A stretch of 64,000 bases of DNA, taken from NCBI RefSeq assembly GCF_900104925.1, contig NZ_LT629735.1, positions 2,636,291 to 2,700,290 of the forward strand, given 5' to 3'. A model generated the notes under the pieces. That model searched no databases. It was given only the letters and a program-made list of their open reading frames with translations, and had not been told where the DNA came from. The number at the start of each line of letters is the position of its first letter. Within the stretch, counting starts at the first letter, position 1. Of the stretch, positions 24,755-32,632 are shown one piece after another. This DNA is from Opitutus sp. GAS368 (GTDB lineage: Bacteria > Verrucomicrobiota > Verrucomicrobiia > Opitutales > Opitutaceae). The translations under genes and the position numbers were made by a program.

Positions 24755-27640
24755 CTAGAGCGACCACTGGAAGCCGGCGGAGAAGTCGGAGATGAGCGAG
24801 GTCTTCGAGCCGCGGCCGCCGCCGCCGCTGAAATAGAGGATCGAGCCGCGGCCGAGATGATAGTCGAGCTCCAGGTTCGCCTGAACGAAGTCGGTCTCGG
24901 CCGGCCGGCCGGGCGCGAGATAACCGGCGGGGGCGCCGACGAGGCTCGTGGGGATGGAGCGGTCCTCCGCGAATTCATGCCACCAGGCCACGGTGAGCCG
25001 GGGCTGCAACCGGCCGCCGAGGGTGCGGCCGGCCGCCTCGAAGCCGGCGCGGGCGCGGCGGGAGTTTTGCGCCCAGCCTTTGATGGCCAGCGAGTCATAC
25101 GGGAAGGTGCGGTTGGTGGTCTCGGTGAAGTCATCCATCCGCCAACGGCTGGCGAGGAAGCCAACAAAGGGGCTCAGGCTCCCGGCGCGGCCGCGCCAGG
25201 TGCGCCCGGCAGTCAGCGAAAAGTCGGTGCGGTCGCCATTGGCCGCGGCGGTGTGGGTCACGTCGACGGCGGAGGTGGCGGTGAAGTGCACGAAGCGGCG
25301 CAAGTCATGGCGGCTGGCCACGCGGCCGGCGCCCGCGTGCACGAACCAGGGACCGTGGTCGAACCGCGCGAAGAAGCCGAGCTCGTCGTTGCGGATCTTC
25401 GCGGCGGTGCCGGCTTCATCCTCCAGGTCGCTGTGTTCCGCGGCGAGGTAGCCGCCCGCGGTCCAGTCGCCCCAGCGGCCCGCGCCGCCGGCCAGCCAGC
25501 CGTTGGTCGAGCTGTGGGCGGCGGGCAGTCCGTCGATCGCGGCGAAATCGAGCCGGCGTTGCGCGCCCTCGGCGAAGAACCGGCCGGGGGTCCCGGCGGG
25601 GAGGGCTTGGTTGCCGCCGGTGACGCGGTCGAGCGCGGAACGGCGGGCTTGCGCGGCGGCGACAGCCTGGTCGAACACGACGCCATAACGGTCGGGCGAG
25701 AGGTCGGTCATCGTCTGGGCGACTTTGACCGGGTCGGTGGCGAAAGTCAGTGCGCTGCCGGTCCAGTTGTAGTTGTTGGGGAAAAACGAAAGGGGCACGA
25801 AGACGCGATCAAGGTAGGCGCCGAAGGCGGTACCGGCGGGCGTGACGGCGAGCGCGGCGAAGGGCAGCATTTCCAAACGCACCTGCACCGTGGTCGGACC
25901 GTAGCTGGCCGTGGCGCGGATTCGCGCCGGATTGCCGGAGGTGTCGAACGTGTCGAAACGGCCGGTAATCGAGCCGGCCCGGAGGATCGTGGCGTCGAAG
26001 ATGCCGGGCTGCCAGCCGGCGAAGAGATTGGGATGGACCGCGATGGCCAGCCGGCCGGCCAAGCTGGCGTTGCCGGTCACGCTCAGGCCGTAGATGATGG
26101 GGCTGAAGGAGATGGCGTAGCTGTCCAGCTGGTAGACGGCGCCGGCCACCTGTACGAAATCGCCGATGACGGACGCCGCGGAGGAGACCCGGCCCTGGTT
26201 CAGGAGCCGCCCGACCACGAGGCCACTGCCGTATAAGCTGCCGCCGGTTTCCACCGTGACGCTGCCGAGGCGGTTGTAGAGGTAGAGCGTGCCGCCGCGC
26301 ACGATAGTCTGACCGGAGAACACGTTGAAGGAAGGTTGGAAGCCGTTCGTCGGATCACCGTAGGGGGCGAGGAGAGTAAGGCCGCCGGCGCCGGTCTTGA
26401 GGAGGCCGCCGCCCGCCAGATTTTCGCCGGCGGCGGAAAGATACGCTCCGCCGGTGTCGCGGATATTGGAGATGAAGCCGCCGGTGACCTCGAGGGTGTT
26501 GGAACCGAGCAGGACGTCCTGGACGCTGACCGTGCCCACGGAGACAGTGCGGGTGTCGTTCGCGACGACCGTGACGGGGGCGAGCGTGGAAGTGGTGGCG
26601 CGCAGCCGGCCCGTGGAGCCGGTCTCGGTGGCGGCGCCGGTGATGTCGATCCGCCGGGCCCCGATAGAGACTGATCCGCCGGTGGCCTGATCGGCGAACT
26701 CGACGGCGCCGGTGCCGTTGACACCGATGATCAAGCTCTGGCCGGCGGTGCTGCGACCGGCGAAGCGGACGATGGCGGAGTTGGGGGCGTTACCGCTGCC
26801 GTTGAAGTAGATGTTGCTCGAGCCGGCGGAACTGTCGCCGTCGAAAAGCAGCAGGTTGTCGGCGCCGAGGTTGAATTGCGCCGAGCCGGCGCTGGCCGTG
26901 TTGTGAAATCCCACGGTAGTCTGTGCGCCCAGCACGAAAACCGTATTACCGGCCCGGGCGCGGTCCTGGAACACGATATCTGTTGCGCCCCGGCTGAGCA
27001 CCCGCGACGCGCGAGTGCCTGTGCTGGCGAGGACTGCGTCGTCCTGCACAACGAGCCGCGCGGGGTTGGCCGGTGTGGCGCTGGAATCTGAGAAATAAAT
27101 GTCGGGCCCGTTCACGCCGGTTTGGCTTACGCTGGCGCGATTGGCGAAAGTCAGGCTGCTGCCGGGAGTGACGTTCAGTTGTGGCAGGATCCCACCCGCG
27201 GCTGGTATGCGGATGTCCCAGCCTGCGCCCTCGAGCCGGAGGGAGCCGGTTGCGCCCGAGCCTGGGTTGCCGACGTAAACGGCCGCGGTATATGGGGGAA
27301 AATCGGGGCGGTTCAGATCGAAGCGGAGTGTGTCGAGGGTGATGGGTCCGGTCACGACGGCGAGGGCGCCGCCGGGCACCGAGGCCACGGGTAGCCCGCT
27401 GGCGTTGACATAGGGACCGTCCGGGAAATTCCGGACGGCGGGCGTCGCCTGGTTGATGACCGCGATGGCCGCCGGACCGTCGGGCACCACGCCGGTGTCC
27501 CAGTTCGCCGCGATGATCCAGTTGTCGCCGAACGTGGCGAGATTGCCCTGGCCGATCCACACGGCGGTCTGGGCATGGGCGGGCGAAAGCAACCAACCGC
27601 ACAGCGCGGCGAGGGAAAGCAAGCGGAGTGTGGCAGTCAT
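24755..27640 (-). CDS. Autotransporter (type Va) with beta-helix passenger
   Basis: A 961-residue outer-membrane protein. Residues 1-23 are a signal peptide ending SPAHA. The passenger (24 to about 640) is Gly/Ser/Asn-rich with many short strands, as in a beta helix. It includes an autotransporter-associated repeat near 410-455 (LLKTGAGGLTLLAP and VRGGTLYLYN). Residues about 685-961 are the 12-strand translocator barrel: GWLAGGAGRW, a set of alternating strands and a final GFQWSL. The last residue is Leu, not the usual Phe. It follows the TonB receptor gene after 67 bases and a hairpin. No protease triad is apparent, so an adhesive or scaffold role is likelier than an enzymatic one. Confidence 0.87.
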   Translation of the reverse strand: MTATLRLLSLAALCGWLLSPAHAQTAVWIGQGNLATFGDNWIIAANWDTGVVPDGPAAIAVINQATPAVRNFPDGPYVNASGLPVASVPGGALAVVTGPITLDTLRFDLNRPDFPPYTAAVYVGNPGSGATGSLRLEGAGWDIRIPAAGGILPQLNVTPGSSLTFANRASVSQTGVNGPDIYFSDSSATPANPARLVVQDDAVLASTGTRASRVLSRGATDIVFQDRARAGNTVFVLGAQTTVGFHNTASAGSAQFNLGADNLLLFDGDSSAGSSNIYFNGSGNAPNSAIVRFAGRSTAGQSLIIGVNGTGAVEFADQATGGSVSIGARRIDITGAATETGSTGRLRATTSTLAPVTVVANDTRTVSVGTVSVQDVLLGSNTLEVTGGFISNIRDTGGAYLSAAGENLAGGGLLKTGAGGLTLLAPYGDPTNGFQPSFNVFSGQTIVRGGTLYLYNRLGSVTVETGGSLYGSGLVVGRLLNQGRVSSAASVIGDFVQVAGAVYQLDSYAISFSPIIYGLSVTGNASLAGRLAIAVHPNLFAGWQPGIFDATILRAGSITGRFDTFDTSGNPARIRATASYGPTTVQVRLEMLPFAALAVTPAGTAFGAYLDRVFVPLSFFPNNYNWTGSALTFATDPVKVAQTMTDLSPDRYGVVFDQAVAAAQARRSALDRVTGGNQALPAGTPGRFFAEGAQRRLDFAAIDGLPAAHSSTNGWLAGGAGRWGDWTAGGYLAAEHSDLEDEAGTAAKIRNDELGFFARFDHGPWFVHAGAGRVASRHDLRRFVHFTATSAVDVTHTAAANGDRTDFSLTAGRTWRGRAGSLSPFVGFLASRWRMDDFTETTNRTFPYDSLAIKGWAQNSRRARAGFEAAGRTLGGRLQPRLTVAWWHEFAEDRSIPTSLVGAPAGYLAPGRPAETDFVQANLELDYHLGRGSILYFSGGGGRGSKTSLISDFSAGFQWSL

Positions 27641-27667
27641 GGCAAGTTGCCAGGAATGACAACCCAC

Positions 27668-27692
27668 CCCGGCGGATCCGCCATCCGCCGGG
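27668..27692 (-). terminator. Hairpin between TonB receptor and autotransporter genes
   Basis: cccggcggat (27668-27677) pairs fully with atccgccggg (27683-27692) around a 5-base loop. It begins 15 bases after the TonB receptor stop codon. There is no U tract on the minus strand, so it could terminate weakly or protect the upstream message. Confidence 0.45.
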
Positions 27693-27707
27693 AAAGATTC
27701 CGCGCGC

Positions 27708-30700
27708 TCAGAATGTCGCTGTCAGCGAGAGAGAGTAGACGCGGCCGCGCCAGTCGCCGTAGGGCTGCACGCCGGCGCCCGAGCCTTCGTTGGCGTATTT
27801 CGGGTAGTCGAAGCCGGAGAGATTGTTGACCCGCACCTGGGCCCGCAGTCCGCGATGCTCGCCCTTCCACGGGAACCAGCGGCTGAGGTCAACCTGGGCA
27901 TAGGCATCGAGCTGCCAGTAGGGCTTGATGTGGTCGCTGCCCTGCGCCGCCTGCTCCAGCAGCGGCAGGATGCGCGAGTGGAAATACTGCCCGTCGAGTC
28001 CGAAGCCGAAGCGGCGGTTCGACCAGCCGGCGCCGAAGTTCGCCCGGTAGCGCAGGAGCGGGGTGGTACCGTCGGGATGGTTCACCTGGTCCACCACCGG
28101 CGAGTTGGCGAAGATCTGCCGTTCATAGCGTTGGTAGTAGAACAGCCGGCCGCGCAGCTCCAGCGTGCCGCCGAGGCAGCCGGTCCAGGCATAGTCCAGC
28201 GCGGCGTTCCAGTTTTGCGAATGGCGCCACGAGGCGTTCACGCTGCCGGTGATCAGCCGGGTCACCCGGCCCACGCTGTGCGGGTCGCCGGGCGCGGGGG
28301 ACGCGCGCACGACATGGTCGGGGAACAGCGCCTCGACGTTGAGCACCTTCACCGGCGTGTCGAGGGCGAGAATCTCATTGGTCTTGCGCGTGTCGACAAA
28401 GTCGAGCGAGGCGCGGAAACGGTGTTCAACCCCGCGCGTGAAGATGAGCCCGGCCGTCTGCGTGATCGCGTCCTCGGGCGGCAGGCTGGTGTCGACCGCC
28501 TCGTCCACCCGCATGGCGTAGGTCTCGTTCCGCAACGGGTCGTAGACATCCTGCAGGTTCACCCCGCCGCCCGGGCCCGCCGGCGCGGTCACGGTCTTGC
28601 TCAGCTGCGGCGTCGGAAAGCGGTTCGAGGTCGTGAGGCTGGCCCGGAAGGTCAGGCCGCCGGCAAAATCGGCCTTCAGGCCGAGGGTCGGCGCGGTGTT
28701 GACTTCATTGGCCTGGGAGGAGGCGATGTGGCGCACCGCGAGATCGGCCTCGAGCGCATGCAGCCAAGGCGGCAGCCAGCGGGCGGGCAGCAACGGGGCT
28801 TGGAGCTCGCCGAACACGCTGTAGCGCGCGAGCGTGCGACCCGTCTTCACCGTCGGGTCGGTGGCCGGGGTGCCATCGGCGTAGACGTCGTCCTCGCGGT
28901 AATCGGCCAGCCGGAGCAGGCGGTAGTCCAGGCCGGCGATGACGGACGCGCGACCGGTGGGCAGCCGGAGCGACTGGTTGGAGACACGGAACGCGGCGTC
29001 GAAGGTGTCGTAATCGCCGAGCGTGACGAAACGGTCCTTGCCGCCGCGGTAGATGAGCACGCGGTCATAGAACTCCTGGGGCGGACCGGACACCTGGGTG
29101 TCGCGCAGCGGGTTGTAGCGCCCCCCGTCGACGAGCTCCTGCCACCGGGCGGAGTCGGCGCCGGCGAGCCCGCGATATTTCACCACGTTGCGCGCATACT
29201 GGCCGTCGAGCGAGACCCGCCAGTCGGAAGGCAGCCGCAGCAGCAACCCGGCCACGCCCGAGGTGAACTCGATGCGGGCCTCGCTGTAATCATTGCCGAG
29301 GAGCGGCGCGGTGTCGTTCAACGCGACGAGCACATCCCGGCCGAAGGGGTTGCGCGGGGCCGCGGCGGGCAGCGTGAGTTCGGCGGAAAGGACGTCGAGG
29401 CCGCGGTTCATGACGGTGGTGGAATGCGTGACATCCACCCCGAGCTGCAGCCAGCCCACCGGATCGTAACTGACCGAGCCGAAGTAGACCGTGCGGCGCT
29501 GCCGCCGGCCGTAGGGGGAGTCCAGGCTGGTTGGCGACGCCGACAGGCCTCCGGGCGAATCGTAGAAATCCAAACTGCGGAGTCCGGCCCGGTCGCTGAA
29601 GGCCGCGAGGCCGGCCGTGCCATCGGCGCCCGGGGCGACCGAGGTGAAGCTGGCGGAACCGCCGCCGAAGAGGGGCGAGCCATCCGTGCTGCGCACGTTG
29701 GGCGTCGCCCGGAAAATGGGATCGGCCGGCACGGGCAGCGTCGCCGCATGGGCGCGGCGGAAGCCGAGCTCGGCCTCCGTCGGCGGCACGGCGGTGGTGT
29801 AGACCGCGTTGACGCGCACCCGCAACCGGCCGTCGAGCAGCGACTGGCCGTGCTGGAACGAGACGGAGGACTGGGGGGCGTCGAAGCCGCGCAGGGCGTT
29901 CGTGTAGGTGGTGGTGATCTCGGTCGCGGTCACGTCGGGCCGCAGCACGATGTTGATGACGCCGCCGACGGGATTGCCGCTGTAGAGGGCGGACGCGGAC
30001 GCGGGCAGCACCTCCACCTGCTGGATGAGGCTGAGCGGGACAAAGTTCACGTCGGGCGGCAGCGTCGGCGTGACACTCGTTTGGATCTCGGGCAGGCGCC
30101 GGCCGTTGATCAGGATCACGGTCTCGTTTTCGTCGTAGCCGCGGAGCCGGAGATTGGCGCTGCCGGCGAGACTGTCCGCAAAATTGAACGAGCCGCTCTG
30201 CTCCGGCGGCTGCGTGGCGGCGTCGCCCTCGAGAATCACCCGTTGCAGGAACTCGTTGAGCGCGACGACGCCGCTGCGGGTGATCTGTTCGCGGGTGTAG
30301 AGCGCGTAGGGCAGGGCGTCGTTTTCCGTGCGCGGCAGGTCGAGGTTGCCGGTGGCCCGGCGCGGGCCGAGGAGCGCCGCGCTGTCGTCCAGCGGCCGCA
30401 TCCGGACGGAGCGTCCCTGCACGATGTAGGGCTCGAGGCGCTCGAGTTCGCGGGCGGGTTGCAGGTGCTGGGCGGGCAGCCACGACAACTGGCTCGCCTC
30501 GATCTCCACGTCTTGCAGCTGCACCGGCTGGTAGCCCTCGCCGGCGACGAAGAGCTCGTGCCGGCCCGGCGGCACACCCGCGAGGGTGAATTCACCCGAC
30601 GCATCCGACCGGGTGGAAAGGCGCGTGCCGGAGATGGCGACGGTGACGCCCGCGGCGGGCGAGCCGGCGGCCGTGAGCAGCCGGCCGCGGATGGTGCCGG

Positions 30701-31013
30701 TCGGCCGGGCCGCGGCGATGACGATGAATTTGCCGGGAAGCTTGCGGCGGGCGGCGAAACCGGTGTTTTCCAGCAGGCGGGTCAGCGCGGCCTCGGGCTC
30801 GTAGACGCCGACAACAGCCCCGGCGGTCACGGGGCGCAGGTCGTCGTAGGAGAAGAGTACCTCGACGTGCGCCTGTTGCGAGAAGGCGATCAGGGCCTCC
30901 GGCGCGGGCTGGGCGGGCAGGTTGAACTCCATTGGCGTTGCCCGGGCCGTGACTGCGAGCAGGCCGCCGGCAAAGAGGAGCAGGCCGGGAGGCAGGGCGC
31001 GGCGGAAAATCAC
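27708..31013 (-). CDS. TonB-dependent receptor with STN signalling domain
   Basis: A 1101-residue outer-membrane protein. After a signal peptide (1-25) come an STN domain (about 30-85: PAPEALIAFSQQAHVEVLFS), a carboxypeptidase-regulatory beta domain (107-165) and a plug (about 225-360) with RLRGYDENETVILINGRRLPE and SALYSGNPVGGVINIVLR. A 22-strand barrel follows, ending in LTATF with the terminal Phe. The STN domain normally touches a FecR partner, so this is likely a transducing receptor. The GTG start at 31013 overlaps the fecR stop by 4 bases (GTGA). A longer frame to 32306 lies inside the fecR and sigma genes and is not coding. The ligand is unknown; a sugar oligomer would fit the locus. 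Confidence 0.92.
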   Translation of the reverse strand: MIFRRALPPGLLLFAGGLLAVTARATPMEFNLPAQPAPEALIAFSQQAHVEVLFSYDDLRPVTAGAVVGVYEPEAALTRLLENTGFAARRKLPGKFIVIAAARPTGTIRGRLLTAAGSPAAGVTVAISGTRLSTRSDASGEFTLAGVPPGRHELFVAGEGYQPVQLQDVEIEASQLSWLPAQHLQPARELERLEPYIVQGRSVRMRPLDDSAALLGPRRATGNLDLPRTENDALPYALYTREQITRSGVVALNEFLQRVILEGDAATQPPEQSGSFNFADSLAGSANLRLRGYDENETVILINGRRLPEIQTSVTPTLPPDVNFVPLSLIQQVEVLPASASALYSGNPVGGVINIVLRPDVTATEITTTYTNALRGFDAPQSSVSFQHGQSLLDGRLRVRVNAVYTTAVPPTEAELGFRRAHAATLPVPADPIFRATPNVRSTDGSPLFGGGSASFTSVAPGADGTAGLAAFSDRAGLRSLDFYDSPGGLSASPTSLDSPYGRRQRRTVYFGSVSYDPVGWLQLGVDVTHSTTVMNRGLDVLSAELTLPAAAPRNPFGRDVLVALNDTAPLLGNDYSEARIEFTSGVAGLLLRLPSDWRVSLDGQYARNVVKYRGLAGADSARWQELVDGGRYNPLRDTQVSGPPQEFYDRVLIYRGGKDRFVTLGDYDTFDAAFRVSNQSLRLPTGRASVIAGLDYRLLRLADYREDDVYADGTPATDPTVKTGRTLARYSVFGELQAPLLPARWLPPWLHALEADLAVRHIASSQANEVNTAPTLGLKADFAGGLTFRASLTTSNRFPTPQLSKTVTAPAGPGGGVNLQDVYDPLRNETYAMRVDEAVDTSLPPEDAITQTAGLIFTRGVEHRFRASLDFVDTRKTNEILALDTPVKVLNVEALFPDHVVRASPAPGDPHSVGRVTRLITGSVNASWRHSQNWNAALDYAWTGCLGGTLELRGRLFYYQRYERQIFANSPVVDQVNHPDGTTPLLRYRANFGAGWSNRRFGFGLDGQYFHSRILPLLEQAAQGSDHIKPYWQLDAYAQVDLSRWFPWKGEHRGLRAQVRVNNLSGFDYPKYANEGSGAGVQPYGDWRGRVYSLSLTATF

Positions 31014-32017
31014 GGGCGGGCGGAGGAGTCGGGGACATCCACCTGGATGGAACCGTCGAGCCCGCGAGTGACCCGCAGGGACATGGTGTCCTCCAGGCCC
31101 GCGAGGAAACCGTCCAGGTCGTCGAGGCTGTAGGTGCCGCCCACGTGGTGTGAGGCGGCGGCGTCGGAGGCGTTGAGGCTGCGCCCGTGGTAGCGGGCGA
31201 AACGGCCGAGCGCTTCGCGCAGCGGCGTGCCGGCGAAGACCGTCAGGCCCTGACGCCAGGCGAGAGCGTTGTTGAGCTGGCCGGCCGAAAGCGGGATCAC
31301 GGCCACCTGGTCCGCCGTGCGCACGAGCTGGTCGCCGGCCGCCAGCGCCCGCGGGGTGCCGCCGCCGGGACGGACCTGCACGGAACCCTCGAGCACGGTG
31401 ACCTCGAGCGCGGAATGCGAATCGGTGCGGACGTTGAATTGCGTGCCGGTCACGCGGACCGAGCCGGCCGGGGTTTCGACGTAGAAGGGTCGCGCGGGAT
31501 CCTTGCTGACATGGAAGAAGGCCTCGCCGGCGGCGAGGCGCACGCGGCGCGCCTCGCCGCCCAGCTCCACGACGAGCGCGGTCTGGGCGTTGAGCTCGAC
31601 GCGGGTGCCGTCGATCAGGGTGACGCTCTGGCGCTGCGCGATGGGGGTGGCCAGGTTCTGGAATTGGTTCTGTGGCCGGGCCGGCCACAGAAAAACCGCC
31701 GCAAGGACCGCGGCCGCCATTAGCGCCGCCCCGGCCCATAATGGCCGGGACAACCAGGGAAGCGCCCGTTCGGTCTTTGCGACGGTTTGGGATTCCGCCA
31801 ACTCGTCCCTGATTCCTGCAAGCAACGGCAACTGCTGTTCGAGGTCGGCGGAAAACTGGCAATAGGAGGAGAGCAGCGCGCGGTGCACGGGATCGGTGGC
31901 GAGCCAGGTGTCGAGCGCGGTGCGGTCGGCGGCCGAGAGGGCCGAGCCGTCGAGGCGGGCGGCCCACAGCGAGGCCTGTTCCTCGGCGAGGGCGGAAGGG
32001 TGGTGGGCGGGTTTCAT
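31010..32017 (-). CDS. FecR-type anti-sigma/transmembrane regulator
   Basis: A 335-residue inner-membrane protein. Residues 10-52 are the cytoplasmic sigma-binding region (EEQASLWAARLDG). A single membrane segment lies at 93-112. The periplasmic FecR domain (about 126-225) has AGEAFFHVSKDPARPFYV and VRVTGTQFNVR. The C-terminal 250-325 region looks like the STN-fold domain that docks the receptor. The ATG at 32017 has a GGAGG ribosome-binding site about 9 bases upstream and overlaps the sigma stop by 4 bases. It should pass a receptor signal across the membrane to the sigma factor encoded upstream. Confidence 0.92.
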   Translation of the reverse strand: MKPAHHPSALAEEQASLWAARLDGSALSAADRTALDTWLATDPVHRALLSSYCQFSADLEQQLPLLAGIRDELAESQTVAKTERALPWLSRPLWAGAALMAAAVLAAVFLWPARPQNQFQNLATPIAQRQSVTLIDGTRVELNAQTALVVELGGEARRVRLAAGEAFFHVSKDPARPFYVETPAGSVRVTGTQFNVRTDSHSALEVTVLEGSVQVRPGGGTPRALAAGDQLVRTADQVAVIPLSAGQLNNALAWRQGLTVFAGTPLREALGRFARYHGRSLNASDAAASHHVGGTYSLDDLDGFLAGLEDTMSLRVTRGLDGSIQVDVPDSSARP

Positions 32018-32565
32018 GGGCGGGCCTCCGAGGTGAGGGAGGGACCGGCGGCGGGTTGGCGGGCGAGACTCGCCCGCAGCAGCCGGAGGGCGCGGGCGTG
32101 TTGTTTTTCCACGGTGCTGACGGCGATATCGAGGCGGTCGGCGATTTCCTGGTGGGAGAGAAGTTCGATCTTGCGGAGCAAAAGGACGGTGCGGCAACCC
32201 TCGGGCAGCTGCGCGATGGCCTGCTCGAGTTGTGCCAGCTCCTGCCGGGCCACGACCTGTTGGACCACGCCGGGAATGGCGGTGGTGGCGGCGTCCACCT
32301 GGTCATTGTTGGTGGCGACGGGGGAAATCTGCCGGCGCTTCAGCCGGTTGATGGCAAGGCGGCGGGCGGTGGTGTAGAGCACGGCCTCGGGCTTGAGCGC
32401 GGACCGGTCCTGCACCTTGGGGTAGACGCGGAGGTAGGCGTCGTGCGCCACATCCTGGGCGTCGCTGGGGTTGCCCAGCAGGCGCGCCAGGTAGCGCCGC
32501 AAGGGCCCGATCGTGCCCCGGTAGAGGCTGGCAAAGTCGGAGGATTTTGGGGTGTTATCCGGCAT
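32014..32565 (-). CDS. ECF sigma factor, FecI-like
   Basis: A 183-residue protein. Region 2 (about 12-80) has DAQDVAHDAYLRVY and TTARRLAINRLKRR, which bind core enzyme and the -10 element. Region 4 (about 110-165) has LPEGCRTVLLLRKIELLSHQ then EIADRLDIAVSTVEKQHARAL, a helix-turn-helix for the -35 element. The ATG at 32565 gives the family length; a longer frame to 32622 is unlikely. It heads the three-gene operon sigma, FecR, receptor. The targets cannot be read from one window, but autoregulation of this operon is usual. Confidence 0.93.
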   Translation of the reverse strand: MPDNTPKSSDFASLYRGTIGPLRRYLARLLGNPSDAQDVAHDAYLRVYPKVQDRSALKPEAVLYTTARRLAINRLKRRQISPVATNNDQVDAATTAIPGVVQQVVARQELAQLEQAIAQLPEGCRTVLLLRKIELLSHQEIADRLDIAVSTVEKQHARALRLLRASLARQPAAGPSLTSEARP

Positions 32566-32581
32566 GTGGTTGTCTACCCAT

Positions 32582-32611
32582 GGGACAAGCCAACCGCATA
32601 AACCCGCCATC
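32582..32611 (-). promoter_or_regulatory. 30-base motif, copy 1, upstream of the sigma gene
   Basis: This segment aligns without gaps to 41555-41584 with 23 of 30 positions equal, including an identical 12-base run ending each copy (plus-strand aaacccgccatc). It ends 17 bases before the sigma start codon. Function unknown. Confidence 0.35.
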
Positions 32612-32632
32612 GGAAAATGCAACCGCGCCCGA

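Noticed and set aside
27708-32306. A single 1532-residue protein joining the TonB receptor to upstream sequence
   Set aside because: The extra N-terminal part overlaps the fecR and sigma genes in another frame and is low-complexity Arg/Pro. The GTG at 31013 with signal peptide and GTGA overlap explains the receptor start.
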